Shown piece by piece: positions 1 to 7,447 of a stretch of DNA of 36,575 bases. The stretch's first letter is position 1; the number at the start of each line of letters is the position of its first letter. A program made the translations under genes and the position numbers. This DNA comes from Selenomonadaceae bacterium. GTDB taxonomy: Bacteria; Bacillota; Negativicutes; Selenomonadales; Selenomonadaceae. The notes below the pieces were generated by a model. It did not search any database and was not told the DNA's origin. It worked only from the letters and a program-made list of their open reading frames with translations. Location of the stretch: the NCBI GenBank assembly GCA_017476425.1, contig JAFUZV010000081.1, positions 1 to 36,575 of the forward strand, given 5' to 3'.

Positions 1-363
1 AATGAAGATTTCAAGGCTGAATTAAGAGACTTTAAAGCTGAAATGAGAGATCGTGATAATCAACGGTATGCAGAATTACAAGACCTTAGAAATGAAATGC
101 GTGATCGCGATAATCAACGTCACGCTGAAATTATGAAACTTGATCAAAAATTTGATGAACGAATGACGGCAATGGATAAAAAATTTGATGAACGAATGAC
201 GGCAATGGATAAAAAATTTGACGAACGAACAACAGCAATGGATAAAAAATTTGATGAACGAATGGATAGTCTCATCAAGCACGTTCAAACGTTAGTTAGC
301 ACAACAGCTGTCGGAGTTGGCGGCGTTGCCGTTGCTTTAATTGTATATTTATTGACGAGGTGA
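1..363 (+). CDS. Coiled-coil, tail-anchored small protein, paralog 1 (5' end outside window)
   Basis: The reading frame is open from base 1, so the N-terminus lies outside the window; the first internal Met is at 43. The protein is highly charged and predicted coiled coil. It contains two RDRDNQR motifs 18 residues apart, then four 11-residue units of the form (L/M)D(Q/K)KFDER(M/T)TA at 139-270. A single hydrophobic helix (GVGGVAVALIVYLL) follows just before the C-terminal Arg, suggesting a C-terminal membrane anchor with a cytoplasmic rod. Bases 1-119 are identical to 483-601 of the next gene. The architecture resembles short XhlA/holin-associated or structural coiled-coil membrane proteins, but I do not recognise a specific function. 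First member seen of a four-gene tandem array. Confidence 0.75.
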   Translation, partial: NEDFKAELRDFKAEMRDRDNQRYAELQDLRNEMRDRDNQRHAEIMKLDQKFDERMTAMDKKFDERMTAMDKKFDERTTAMDKKFDERMDSLIKHVQTLVSTTAVGVGGVAVALIVYLLTR

Positions 364-386
364 TCATAAGTTAGGTGGTGATTGCA

Positions 387-800
387 ATGACTGAATTAGA
401 AGTAAAGGTGAACAAGATCGAAAGCGATCAACAATCCTTTGAAATGACAGTTAAGTCTTATATGGAAGAGCAAAGAAGACTCAATGAAGATTTCAAGGCT
501 GAATTAAGAGACTTTAAAGCTGAAATGAGAGATCGTGATAATCAACGGTATGCAGAATTACAAGACCTTAGAAATGAAATGCGTGATCGCGATAATCAAC
601 GCCACGCTGAAATTATGAAACTCGATCAAAAATTTGATGAACGAATGACGGCAATGGATAAAAAATTTGACGAACGAACAACAGCACTTGATAAAAGATT
701 TGATGAGCTTACAAAACACGTTCAAACATTAGTCAGTACAACGGCTGTCGGAGTTGGCGGCGTTGCTGTTGCCTTAATTGTATATTTATTGACGAGGTGA
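387..800 (+). CDS. Coiled-coil, tail-anchored small protein, paralog 2
   Basis: 137 residues. The ATG at 387 is chosen over the in-frame GTGs at 375/378 because AGGTGGTGA (373-381) is a Shine-Dalgarno site with a 5-nt gap and because paralogs 3 and 4 start at the same MTELEV. The order is a conserved N-terminus (MTELEVKVNKIESDQ), a charged coiled coil with DFKAE and RDRDNQR modules, three 11-residue units (621-719), and a C-terminal membrane helix ending YLLTR. The gene lies 23 nt after paralog 1. It has one fewer 11-residue unit than paralog 1, which suggests length change by recombination. Function unknown. Confidence 0.8.
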   Translation: MTELEVKVNKIESDQQSFEMTVKSYMEEQRRLNEDFKAELRDFKAEMRDRDNQRYAELQDLRNEMRDRDNQRHAEIMKLDQKFDERMTAMDKKFDERTTALDKRFDELTKHVQTLVSTTAVGVGGVAVALIVYLLTR

Positions 801-823
801 TCATAAGTTAGGCGGTGATTGCA

Positions 824-1153
824 ATGACTGAATTAGAAGTTAAAGTGAACAAGATCGAAAGCGATCAAAAGTCCTTTGAATCGACAGTTAAATCGTATAT
901 GGAAGAACAAAGACGACTTAACGAAGATTTCAAGGCAGAATTAAGAGCTCGTGATAATCAACGATATGCAGAATTACAAGACCTTAGAAATGAAATGCGT
1001 GATCGTGATAATCAACGACACGAGGAAATTCTGAGCCTAAGAGAAGAATTAAGCAACCTTACAAAACATTTGCAAACGACATCAATAACTATGAGTGCCG
1101 GAATTGGCGCATTAGTTGTTACAATGATAATTTATTTATTGACAAGAGGATAA
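824..1153 (+). CDS. Coiled-coil, tail-anchored small protein, paralog 3
   Basis: 109 residues. The ATG at 824 is preceded by AGGCGGTGA with normal spacing, and the whole leader (801-823) is a near copy of the leader of paralog 2. The N-terminus (MTELEVKVNKIESDQ) and two RDNQR modules match the other copies. The 11-residue KFDER units are absent and replaced by SLREELSNLTKHLQT. The membrane helix is a second subtype (SAGIGALVVTMIIYLL), shared only with paralog 4. The array therefore holds two tail types, one in copies 1-2 and one in copies 3-4. Function unknown. Confidence 0.8.
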   Translation: MTELEVKVNKIESDQKSFESTVKSYMEEQRRLNEDFKAELRARDNQRYAELQDLRNEMRDRDNQRHEEILSLREELSNLTKHLQTTSITMSAGIGALVVTMIIYLLTRG

Positions 1154-1181
1154 TAGCACTTTCAGTTTGGAGGTGTTTAAA

Positions 1182-1478
1182 ATGACTGAACTAGAAGTTA
1201 AAGTGAACAAGATCGAAAGTGATCAAAGATCATTTGAAGCAACAGTTAAAATGTATATGCAGAAAATGGATAAGGATATGGAAGACTTCAAGACTGAATT
1301 GCGTGATCGTGATAATCAACGGCACGAAGAAATTTTGAATTTAAGACAAGAAATGTCAAGCCTAAGAGAAGAATTAAGTAACCTTACAAAACATTTGCAA
1401 ACAACATCGATAACTATGAGTGCCGGAATTGGTGCATTAGTTGTTACAATGATAGTTTATTTATTAACAAAGGGATAA
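1182..1478 (+). CDS. Coiled-coil, tail-anchored small protein, paralog 4
   Basis: 98 residues, the shortest member. The ATG at 1182 follows a GGAGGTG site (1169-1175). The N-terminus MTELEVKVNKIESDQ is conserved. The middle contains a single RDRDNQR module and a SLREELSNLTKHLQT segment, then the same membrane-helix subtype as paralog 3. The leader differs from those of copies 2 and 3, so this copy or its upstream junction is older or of different origin. The stop at 1476-1478 is 3 nt before the next start, so the peptidase gene is probably on the same transcript. Function unknown. Confidence 0.78.
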   Translation: MTELEVKVNKIESDQRSFEATVKMYMQKMDKDMEDFKTELRDRDNQRHEEILNLRQEMSSLREELSNLTKHLQTTSITMSAGIGALVVTMIVYLLTKG

Positions 1479-1481
1479 GTT

Positions 1482-2870
1482 ATGAAAATTTTAGATAGTG
1501 TACTTAGTGAATTTGAAAAAATATCAGTGATACCGAGACCGTCAAAGTATGAAAGTAAAGTTGCGAAATATTTAGTTGAGCGACTTAATGAACTTGGTGT
1601 AAAAGCTGAGATAGACGAAGTTGGCAACGTGATAGGTGAAGTTGCGGCGAGTAAAGATTTTGAAAATAAGCCGGTTGTTATTTTGCAGGCGCATATGGAT
1701 ATGGTTTGTGTATCTGACAGCAGTAAAAATTTTGATCCTTTGACTGACGGAATTGAAATTATCCGTGAAGGTGAATATCTCAAAGCAAAAGGTACAAGTT
1801 TAGGTGCTGATGACGGTATAGGTATTGCGATCATTTTACATATTTTGGCGAATCATTCAAAACATAGCCGCTTAAGAGTAATTTTTACTGTTGATGAAGA
1901 AACCGGAATGAGTGGTGCTCGTGGTCTCAACAAAAAATGTCTTGACGCAGATTATTTGATCAATATTGATAGTGAAAACGTTGATGAATTAGTTGTCGGC
2001 AGTGCCGGAAGTATGAGAATTGAATTAAAGCAAACGATTGATTTTGTAAAACCTGCTATGAAAAATGCTTTTGAAGTCAAAATCAGCGGCTTAAAAGGTG
2101 GACACAGCGGTGAAGCGATCGGGATCAATCACGCTAATGCGATCAAAGTGCTTGGCGAAATTCTTAGCAAGTTAGATTGTGAAATTGCAAGCGTTGAAGG
2201 CGGTCGTGCAATGAATGTTATTCCTTCTGAGGCAAGTGCTTATATGTTGGTCGATACACAAAATTTCAACGAGATTAGCGAAAAATTTTTATCAACTATT
2301 CGTAAGCAGTACGATGAAACTAACGCACAAATTGAATTTAAATCGGTTGATAAAACTGAGCAAGTTTTTTCAAGATCAAATTTTGAGTCATTTTTGAAAG
2401 TGATTAGTGAACTTGAAGACGGCTTGCACGATAGTGAAACAAGTGCTAATATCGGCGTTTTAAAAGTTGAAGATAGTACAGTTAAGATCGAATATATGCC
2501 GAGATTTCACAGTGATCACGGTCGTGAATTTATGAGTGAAGTTGCAAAATCAGCGGCGAAAGTTAGTAATTATGAAATTAATTTTGGTGAAACTTCACCG
2601 GCTTGGAAGAGTGAGAAATTTGATCTTGCTGAAAAGATGATTGAAATTGCAAGTCAACAAGGTCGTCAAATCAAACAACGTGTAATTCACGGTGGACTTG
2701 AATGCAGTTATTTCAGTGCGAAAAATCCTAATTTAGAGATTGTTTCGATCGGCACAACAAATTTAGATATTCATTCGCCGAAAGAAAGATTGTTGCTTTC
2801 AAGCGTTGAACCTACAGTTAATTTAGTTATGGAAACTTTGAATTTTATTGCAGGTGTTGAGAATGAATAA
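1482..2870 (+). CDS. pepD: Cytosolic beta-alanyl-His / non-specific dipeptidase (M20C, PepD-like)
   Basis: 462 residues, close to the usual PepD length of about 480. The M20 metal-site motifs are visible: His71 and Asp73 in AHMDMV, Asp110 in GADDG, Glu139/Glu140 in DEETG, Asp163 in NIDSE, and a C-terminal His431 in LDIHSPKE. GGHSG near residue 208 belongs to the lid/dimer domain. The family hydrolyses dipeptides in the cytoplasm with two divalent metals. The Shine-Dalgarno AAAGGGA overlaps the end of paralog 4. The stop overlaps the YhdT-like start by 8 nt, so it is translationally linked downstream. Confidence 0.92.
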   Translation: MKILDSVLSEFEKISVIPRPSKYESKVAKYLVERLNELGVKAEIDEVGNVIGEVAASKDFENKPVVILQAHMDMVCVSDSSKNFDPLTDGIEIIREGEYLKAKGTSLGADDGIGIAIILHILANHSKHSRLRVIFTVDEETGMSGARGLNKKCLDADYLINIDSENVDELVVGSAGSMRIELKQTIDFVKPAMKNAFEVKISGLKGGHSGEAIGINHANAIKVLGEILSKLDCEIASVEGGRAMNVIPSEASAYMLVDTQNFNEISEKFLSTIRKQYDETNAQIEFKSVDKTEQVFSRSNFESFLKVISELEDGLHDSETSANIGVLKVEDSTVKIEYMPRFHSDHGREFMSEVAKSAAKVSNYEINFGETSPAWKSEKFDLAEKMIEIASQQGRQIKQRVIHGGLECSYFSAKNPNLEIVSIGTTNLDIHSPKERLLLSSVEPTVNLVMETLNFIAGVENE

Positions 2871-3084
2871 TTATTTTGAAACGTTACTTGAGGCAAAACG
2901 AACAGCGATCGCTTTGATGATTTTGATTGCGTTTTGGTTAGTCGCAGGTTTTGGAGTAGCAAGCGTTGACTTGAAAATTTTCAGCGTTCCACTTTGGGCA
3001 ATACTTGGAACGATCGGCGTTTGGTTATTCGGTGTGATAATTTCAATTAGCTTGAGTCGATCGATCAAAGATACAAAATTATAA
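2863..3084 (+). CDS. yhdT: YhdT-like small membrane protein (DUF997)
   Basis: 73 residues, with an ATG at 2863 overlapping the pepD stop. There are two membrane helices (about residues 14-33 and 42-66) and a short N-terminal stretch with EAKRTA. The pattern EA-[KR] plus an FWLVAG-like helix, and a second helix ending in basic residues, matches the YhdT family. That family is commonly encoded just upstream of panF, as here (125 nt), which supports the call. Its role beside the pantothenate symporter is not established. The upstream in-frame GTG-type extension (2848) is rejected because the ATG keeps the family length. Confidence 0.75.
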   Translation: MNNYFETLLEAKRTAIALMILIAFWLVAGFGVASVDLKIFSVPLWAILGTIGVWLFGVIISISLSRSIKDTKL

Positions 3085-3090
3085 TTAAGG

Positions 3091-3122
3091 CTCGTACCAT
3101 TTCGGACGAGACCAATTTTTTT
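3091..3122 (+). terminator. Hairpin plus T-run between yhdT and panF (terminator or attenuator)
   Basis: CTCGT (3091-3095) pairs with ACGAG (3106-3110), flanked by GG/CC that can extend the stem with one bulge, followed by a run of seven T (3116-3122). The shape is that of a short intrinsic terminator. A second version (CTTGT 3173-3177 with ACGAG 3188-3192) sits just before the panF Shine-Dalgarno site. I infer transcription attenuation or partial termination here; the stem is short, so confidence is limited. Confidence 0.4.
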
Positions 3123-3131
3123 GTACAAATT

Positions 3132-3159
3132 CAATTACCAATTACCAATTACCAATTAC
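3132..3159. repeat. Heptanucleotide tandem repeat, 4 x CAATTAC
   Basis: Four perfect CAATTAC units in direct tandem, followed by a degenerate unit, in the yhdT-panF gap. The length and placement resemble the short tandemly repeated repetitive sequences described in cyanobacteria. The sequence class is only analogous. Two other intergenic sites in this window carry heptamer arrays with different units. Confidence 0.85.
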
Positions 3160-3209
3160 ACATTAATTAACGCTTGTACTTTTTAAGACGAGACGGAGGT
3201 TATAAAAAA

Positions 3210-4667
3210 ATGATCAAATTAGTTCCGTTACTGATTTATATGGCTGTAATGTTTGCAATTAGCTTTTATGTTCGTAAATTGCAACGTGAAGGCAGTTTTT
3301 TAGAAAGTTATTTCGTCGGCAGTCGACAACTCGGCGGCTTTGTCCTTGCAATGACCACAGTTGCAACTTACAGTTCAGTATCAAGTTTTGTCGGCGGTCC
3401 CGGAATGGCTTTTGAAGTTGGTTTCGGCTGGCTTTATATGGCTGTCGTGCAAGTTACGGCGGTTTTTTTAGTGCTTGGAATTTTTGGTAAACGTGTTGCA
3501 ACTTTAGCAAGGAAATTCAACGCAGTAACAGTTGTCGATATTCTCCGTGCACGTTATAAATCTGAACTTCTTGCAGGATTCGCCGCACTTGCGATCGTTC
3601 TCTTCTTCTGCGGAACTATGACGGCGCAATTTGTCGGCGGAGCTAAACTTTTCGCAGCGGTTACAGGTTATAGTTATGAATCCGGCTTGCTGCTCTTCGG
3701 TCTTGTCGTCGTAATTTACACTTCGATCGGCGGCTTTCGTGCCGTTGCATTAACTGATACTTGTTGTGCAATAATGATGATGATCGGTATCGTGATTTTA
3801 TTGCATTACGTTTTAGCGGCTGGCGGCGGCGTTGAGTCGATTTTAAATAAACTTTCGATTGAAAAGCCGGAAATGTTTGAACCATTCAGCGGCGGTAAAA
3901 TGCCTTGGACACTTTATTTAACGCAATGGCTGTTAGTTGGTGTCTGCACGATCGGACTTCCTCAATCAGTTGTTCGTGGTATCAGTTACAAGGATACTGC
4001 CGGAATGAAACAAGCAATGATCATTGGGACGATTGTGATCGGTTTTATGAATAGCGGAATTAATTTTGTCGGAATTTTATCGCACGGAGTTTTAACTGGT
4101 GATGCGGCGGCTAATGGCGGCGTTGATAACGTGATACCTTCAGCGATCGTTGCTGCTGTTCCGGAAAGTCTGATCGGTTTTGCGATCATTGGTCCGCTTG
4201 CGGCCTCGATCTCAACAATTTCCGGGCTTTTGATCGTTGCGTCAAGTGCGATCGTTAAAGATGTCTACGTTCATTTGAAATTAAAACGTGGTGAAGAAGT
4301 TGCAACAGATTCAATGCGTCGACTTTCAATTTTAACAACAGCGATTATGGGCGTTGCAGTCTTCGTGATCGCTCTTACTCCACCTAGTTTGATCTGGTTG
4401 ATAAATATGTTTGCATTCGGCGGACTTGAAACAGCATTTTTTTGGACGCTGATTCTTGGACTTTATTGGAAACGTGCAAATAAACTCGGTGCAGAACTTT
4501 CAATGATCGGCGGAACTTTGATTTATTGTGCAACTCAAGCGATCGGTTTTAAATTTTTTAATTTGCATCAGATCACGATCGGAATTTCTGCATCATTGAT
4601 ATTATTTTTGATCGGCTCATACTTAGGTGAACGAACTAACGATCAAACACTCAAAGAATTTTTTTAA
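3210..4667 (+). CDS. panF: Sodium/pantothenate symporter (PanF-type, SSS family)
   Basis: 485 residues, matching PanF length (E. coli 483). About 13 hydrophobic helices are visible. The N-terminal segment contains ESYFVGSRQLGGF and TYSSVSSFVGGPG, typical of the sodium:solute symporter family and of PanF. The start is ATG 3210 with GGAGGT at 3195-3200; the longer ORF from 3174 would swallow this site. It would import pantothenate with Na+ for coenzyme A synthesis. The YhdT-like neighbour supports PanF over other SSS transporters. Expression may be modulated by the hairpins in the 125-nt leader. It is followed by a bidirectional terminator. Confidence 0.88.
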   Translation: MIKLVPLLIYMAVMFAISFYVRKLQREGSFLESYFVGSRQLGGFVLAMTTVATYSSVSSFVGGPGMAFEVGFGWLYMAVVQVTAVFLVLGIFGKRVATLARKFNAVTVVDILRARYKSELLAGFAALAIVLFFCGTMTAQFVGGAKLFAAVTGYSYESGLLLFGLVVVIYTSIGGFRAVALTDTCCAIMMMIGIVILLHYVLAAGGGVESILNKLSIEKPEMFEPFSGGKMPWTLYLTQWLLVGVCTIGLPQSVVRGISYKDTAGMKQAMIIGTIVIGFMNSGINFVGILSHGVLTGDAAANGGVDNVIPSAIVAAVPESLIGFAIIGPLAASISTISGLLIVASSAIVKDVYVHLKLKRGEEVATDSMRRLSILTTAIMGVAVFVIALTPPSLIWLINMFAFGGLETAFFWTLILGLYWKRANKLGAELSMIGGTLIYCATQAIGFKFFNLHQITIGISASLILFLIGSYLGERTNDQTLKEFF

Positions 4668-4708
4668 AAAATTTTTTCCAGAGTAAAATTTTCAGAAAAA
4701 TTTAATAA

Positions 4709-4745
4709 AAAAGTGCTACACTCTCAATAATGATGTAGCACTTTT
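4709..4745. terminator. Bidirectional intrinsic terminator
   Basis: AAAAGTGCTACA (4709-4720) pairs perfectly with TGTAGCACTTTT (4734-4745) around a 13-nt loop. A-rich and T-rich flanks allow use from both directions. It lies between convergent panF (+) and the NlpC/P60 gene (-). Confidence 0.85.
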
Positions 4746-4763
4746 AATTTTGTGAAAAATATT

Positions 4764-5522
4764 TTAAATTTCAACTATCTTTTTAGCTCCTAAAAATCTC
4801 GGTGACCAATATTCATTGCTTAGATAATCAATTCGGACACCGCGACTTGATGAAGTATGCAGGAATTGTCCACCGCCTACATAAATTCCGCAGTGCGATG
4901 CGCCTGGTTCGTAGGTTGTAAAGAAGACTAAATCACCTGCATCAAGTTCTGTTAATTTAGCGGCTCTACCGAGTTTGTATTGTTCATCAGCCAGACGCGG
5001 AATCAAAATACCATTCTGCTTAAATACATATTGAAGAAAACCTGAGCAGTCGAAACCGGCAGGCGTTGTGCCACCGAAAACGTAAGGGACACCAATATAT
5101 TTTTTAGCCGTACGCACTAAAGTCTCGGCTTGTGATTTATTAAGTAAAAGCGTTCCATAGGGAACAAGTTTATTATTGAATTTAGTAAGATTGTTTAACG
5201 GCGGAAGATTATTTTCAGACTTTTTGATCGGTCGTAATTTAAGCGGTTTAGCTTTCTTGAGTGCTCGCCAAGTGGCACTATTTACAACACCTGTAACCGT
5301 GATTTTTTGATCGCGTTGAAAATTCTCAACTGCAATTTTGGTTTTATTGCCAAATTCGCCGTCAATCTCACCAACATCATAACCAATTTCATATAATTTT
5401 TCTTGAAGAGTTATTACATCTGCGCCTTTTGAGTCTAATAACAAAGTTGGTGCAGCATAAATTGTCTGACTGCTGAAAATAATTGCTGCAGTCATTATAA
5501 TTGCAAATATATAAATTTTCAT
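4764..5522 (-). CDS. Secreted peptidoglycan hydrolase: PG-binding domain plus NlpC/P60
   Basis: 252 residues. A signal peptide (residues 1-23, ending IYA) is followed by a PG_binding_1 domain (about 28-90, with LQEKLYEIGYDVGEIDGEFG) and, after a linker, an NlpC/P60 domain (about 130-252). The catalytic triad is visible as Cys159 in FDCSGF, His210 in ASHCGIY and His222 in LHTSS. The family cleaves gamma-D-Glu-diamino-acid or similar stem-peptide bonds in the wall. AAAGGAAG precedes the ATG. It lies 17 nt after mupG and is probably the last gene of the cell-wall operon, ending at the 4709-4745 terminator. Confidence 0.92.
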   Translation of the reverse strand: MKIYIFAIIMTAAIIFSSQTIYAAPTLLLDSKGADVITLQEKLYEIGYDVGEIDGEFGNKTKIAVENFQRDQKITVTGVVNSATWRALKKAKPLKLRPIKKSENNLPPLNNLTKFNNKLVPYGTLLLNKSQAETLVRTAKKYIGVPYVFGGTTPAGFDCSGFLQYVFKQNGILIPRLADEQYKLGRAAKLTELDAGDLVFFTTYEPGASHCGIYVGGGQFLHTSSSRGVRIDYLSNEYWSPRFLGAKKIVEI

Positions 5523-5539
5523 AGGATTACTTCCTTTAA

Positions 5540-6568
5540 TTAAACGAACCTGAACGAGAAATTTTTAGATGTGTTCAGTGAGTTCAAGAAAAGCAGATCA
5601 GAAGGTACTATTTGTGCTACGATATTGACACGTGGATCAGCGGGCAAGCTGGATTTGACAATTTGCACTTCACCGGCGTATCTGCCAAAGTCGGAATTGT
5701 CGATGGTTACATAGCCTAATTGTCTAGGTTGCGGATCATTATCGGGTTGAATAGATTGTGTTAAAATTTGCCTTGAATTAGCGGCACGAATCACATCACG
5801 AGAAATTTCGGGTCTACTGCAAAAAGTTTTAGTAAGCAATTCTTTTGAAACTTCGTCAGCAGTTAATAAATTCACGTCAAAAATTACTTTGTCTGAAGAT
5901 ATACTTGCAAGGCTAATACATTCTTCAGGCGTTGGCATTGAATCAGCGATCAACACAAAATCAGCATTAAGCGCAGTTAAATATCTTGCGGAATAATCGA
6001 CGCTTGTATTTCGTGTCGTCTCAAGCGTAGTTAGTCCTTCACAAAATGGCAGTCTTCGTATACCGTCAAGAGTTGGAATAAATGCTCCGACTTCTATTTC
6101 AAATTTATGAAGAAGATCATTTTGCGACTTGAAATAACTAACGTCAAGTCCGCTAAAAATATGTGGGTAAAAATTGTGGAGTGCAGAAATATTTTCAAAA
6201 TTTGCGCCTAAATTTGCCAGTTCATTTAGTGTTCTCTCATTTACGGTAGAGGCATTTAACATAATTCGGCGAATGTGACTTAACGCAGCGATCTGCAATG
6301 GTTTAAAACCGTCATCAAGTCTAAGGATAATTTGATCAAAATCAAATGCAGTTATCGTTTCCGGCGTAACGTCAATAATTATTTCAAAATTATTTTCGAT
6401 AGCGGCGGCAAGTACGATCGCAAATTCTTCACTTTGATTATCGCTTTCGGGTATTATTGAAGAAGTGAAAAGACGATTTAAACCAAGTGCAGCGGCACTT
6501 TCAATTAAAATAATATTTTCATCAATCGAACAATTTAAACCTACATAAACTGAAATACCATTACTCAT
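5540..6568 (-). CDS. mupG: MupG-family TIM-barrel protein (6-phospho-muramidase, DUF871)
   Basis: 342 residues. The N-terminus (GISVYVGLN, then LGLNRLFTSSIIPE) is characteristic of the MupG/DUF871 family. Members whose function is known hydrolyse MurNAc-6-phosphate-GlcNAc in the cytoplasm during wall recycling. The N-terminal two thirds form the TIM barrel. The C-terminal part, with FGRYAGEVQIVKSSLPAD, is the small cyclophilin-like domain. Location directly after murQ (9-nt gap) supports the function. GAGGTGA is the Shine-Dalgarno site. Family assignment is by motif memory; substrate is inferred from context. Confidence 0.85.
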   Translation of the reverse strand: MSNGISVYVGLNCSIDENIILIESAAALGLNRLFTSSIIPESDNQSEEFAIVLAAAIENNFEIIIDVTPETITAFDFDQIILRLDDGFKPLQIAALSHIRRIMLNASTVNERTLNELANLGANFENISALHNFYPHIFSGLDVSYFKSQNDLLHKFEIEVGAFIPTLDGIRRLPFCEGLTTLETTRNTSVDYSARYLTALNADFVLIADSMPTPEECISLASISSDKVIFDVNLLTADEVSKELLTKTFCSRPEISRDVIRAANSRQILTQSIQPDNDPQPRQLGYVTIDNSDFGRYAGEVQIVKSSLPADPRVNIVAQIVPSDLLFLNSLNTSKNFSFRFV

Positions 6569-6577
6569 AATCTCACC

Positions 6578-7411
6578 TCAACTTTCATTTGAATTTAAAG
6601 TTATATCTATAGCAGCTTTCGCGCTGTTATCAGATTTTTTGAGTGCGTTAATCGCTGTTTCGTCGTCGCAATTCGTAACGGTTTTAACTATATTTATTGC
6701 ACGTGATTTAAGTTTTTCATTAGTAGCTTGAACATCAACCATCAAATTACCACGTACTTTACCTAATTTAATCATTGTCGCAGTCGTTAGCATATTGAGT
6801 ACCATTTTAGTTGCAGTGCCGGCTTTCAAACGAGTTGATCCGGTTATAACTTCAGAACCCGTTAAAGGCGTTATAGCAACGTCGGCAAGCCCGGCAATTT
6901 CAGAATTTCTGGTGCAAGATAATGCTATCGTTGAGGCTTTAATAAGTTTTGCATATTTTAAAGCACTAACAACATAAGGTGTCCGACCGGAAGCGGCAAT
7001 TCCAACTAAAATATCATTCGCAGTTAAATTGCGTTCCTTGAGATCGGTAATTGCACGATCTTTGTTATCTTCTGCGCCTTCGATACTTGACATTAACGCT
7101 TTCGGACCTCCGGCAATGACACCTTGAATCATATGTGGTGAAACACCAAAAGTCGGCGGACATTCAGAAGCATCAAGAACACCTAAACGCCCTGAAGTGC
7201 CTGCGCCGATATAAAGCATTCGACCACCTTTTTTAAGTTTGTCTGTTATTAGATCGACAGCTTTAGAAATATTTTTCAATTCCGCTTCAACGGCAATAGC
7301 GGCTTTCTTGTCTTCTGAATTAATAATTTCAAGCATTGAAAGCGTATCTAATTTGTCGATATTTTTAGTGCGTGGATTTTGTTCCTCAGTAGTCAACGTC
7401 GATAAATCCAT
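6578..7411 (-). CDS. murQ: N-acetylmuramic acid 6-phosphate etherase
   Basis: 277 residues; family members are around 300. The SIS-domain phosphosugar site is visible in YIGAGTSGRLGVLDASECPPTF. The catalytic acid Glu83 (SECPP) and Glu114 (EGAEDN) fall at the same positions as in E. coli MurQ. The C-terminal small helical domain is present but short. It cleaves the lactyl ether of MurNAc-6P to give GlcNAc-6P and D-lactate. Shine-Dalgarno AGAAGGTGA. It lies 36 nt after the deacetylase and 9 nt before mupG. No MurP-type PTS transporter or NagZ is encoded in the window. Confidence 0.94.
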   Translation of the reverse strand: MDLSTLTTEEQNPRTKNIDKLDTLSMLEIINSEDKKAAIAVEAELKNISKAVDLITDKLKKGGRMLYIGAGTSGRLGVLDASECPPTFGVSPHMIQGVIAGGPKALMSSIEGAEDNKDRAITDLKERNLTANDILVGIAASGRTPYVVSALKYAKLIKASTIALSCTRNSEIAGLADVAITPLTGSEVITGSTRLKAGTATKMVLNMLTTATMIKLGKVRGNLMVDVQATNEKLKSRAINIVKTVTNCDDETAINALKKSDNSAKAAIDITLNSNES

Positions 7412-7447
7412 AAATTTTCACCTTCTAATAATTACAACACATTTAAA

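Noticed and set aside
43..290. Possible CRISPR-like repeat array
   Set aside because: The repeats are directly adjacent 33-bp coding units without spacers and maintain a protein frame.
1457..1834. 125-codon minus-strand frame
   Set aside because: It is opposite pepD and lacks family features; the pepD active-site motifs are on the plus strand.
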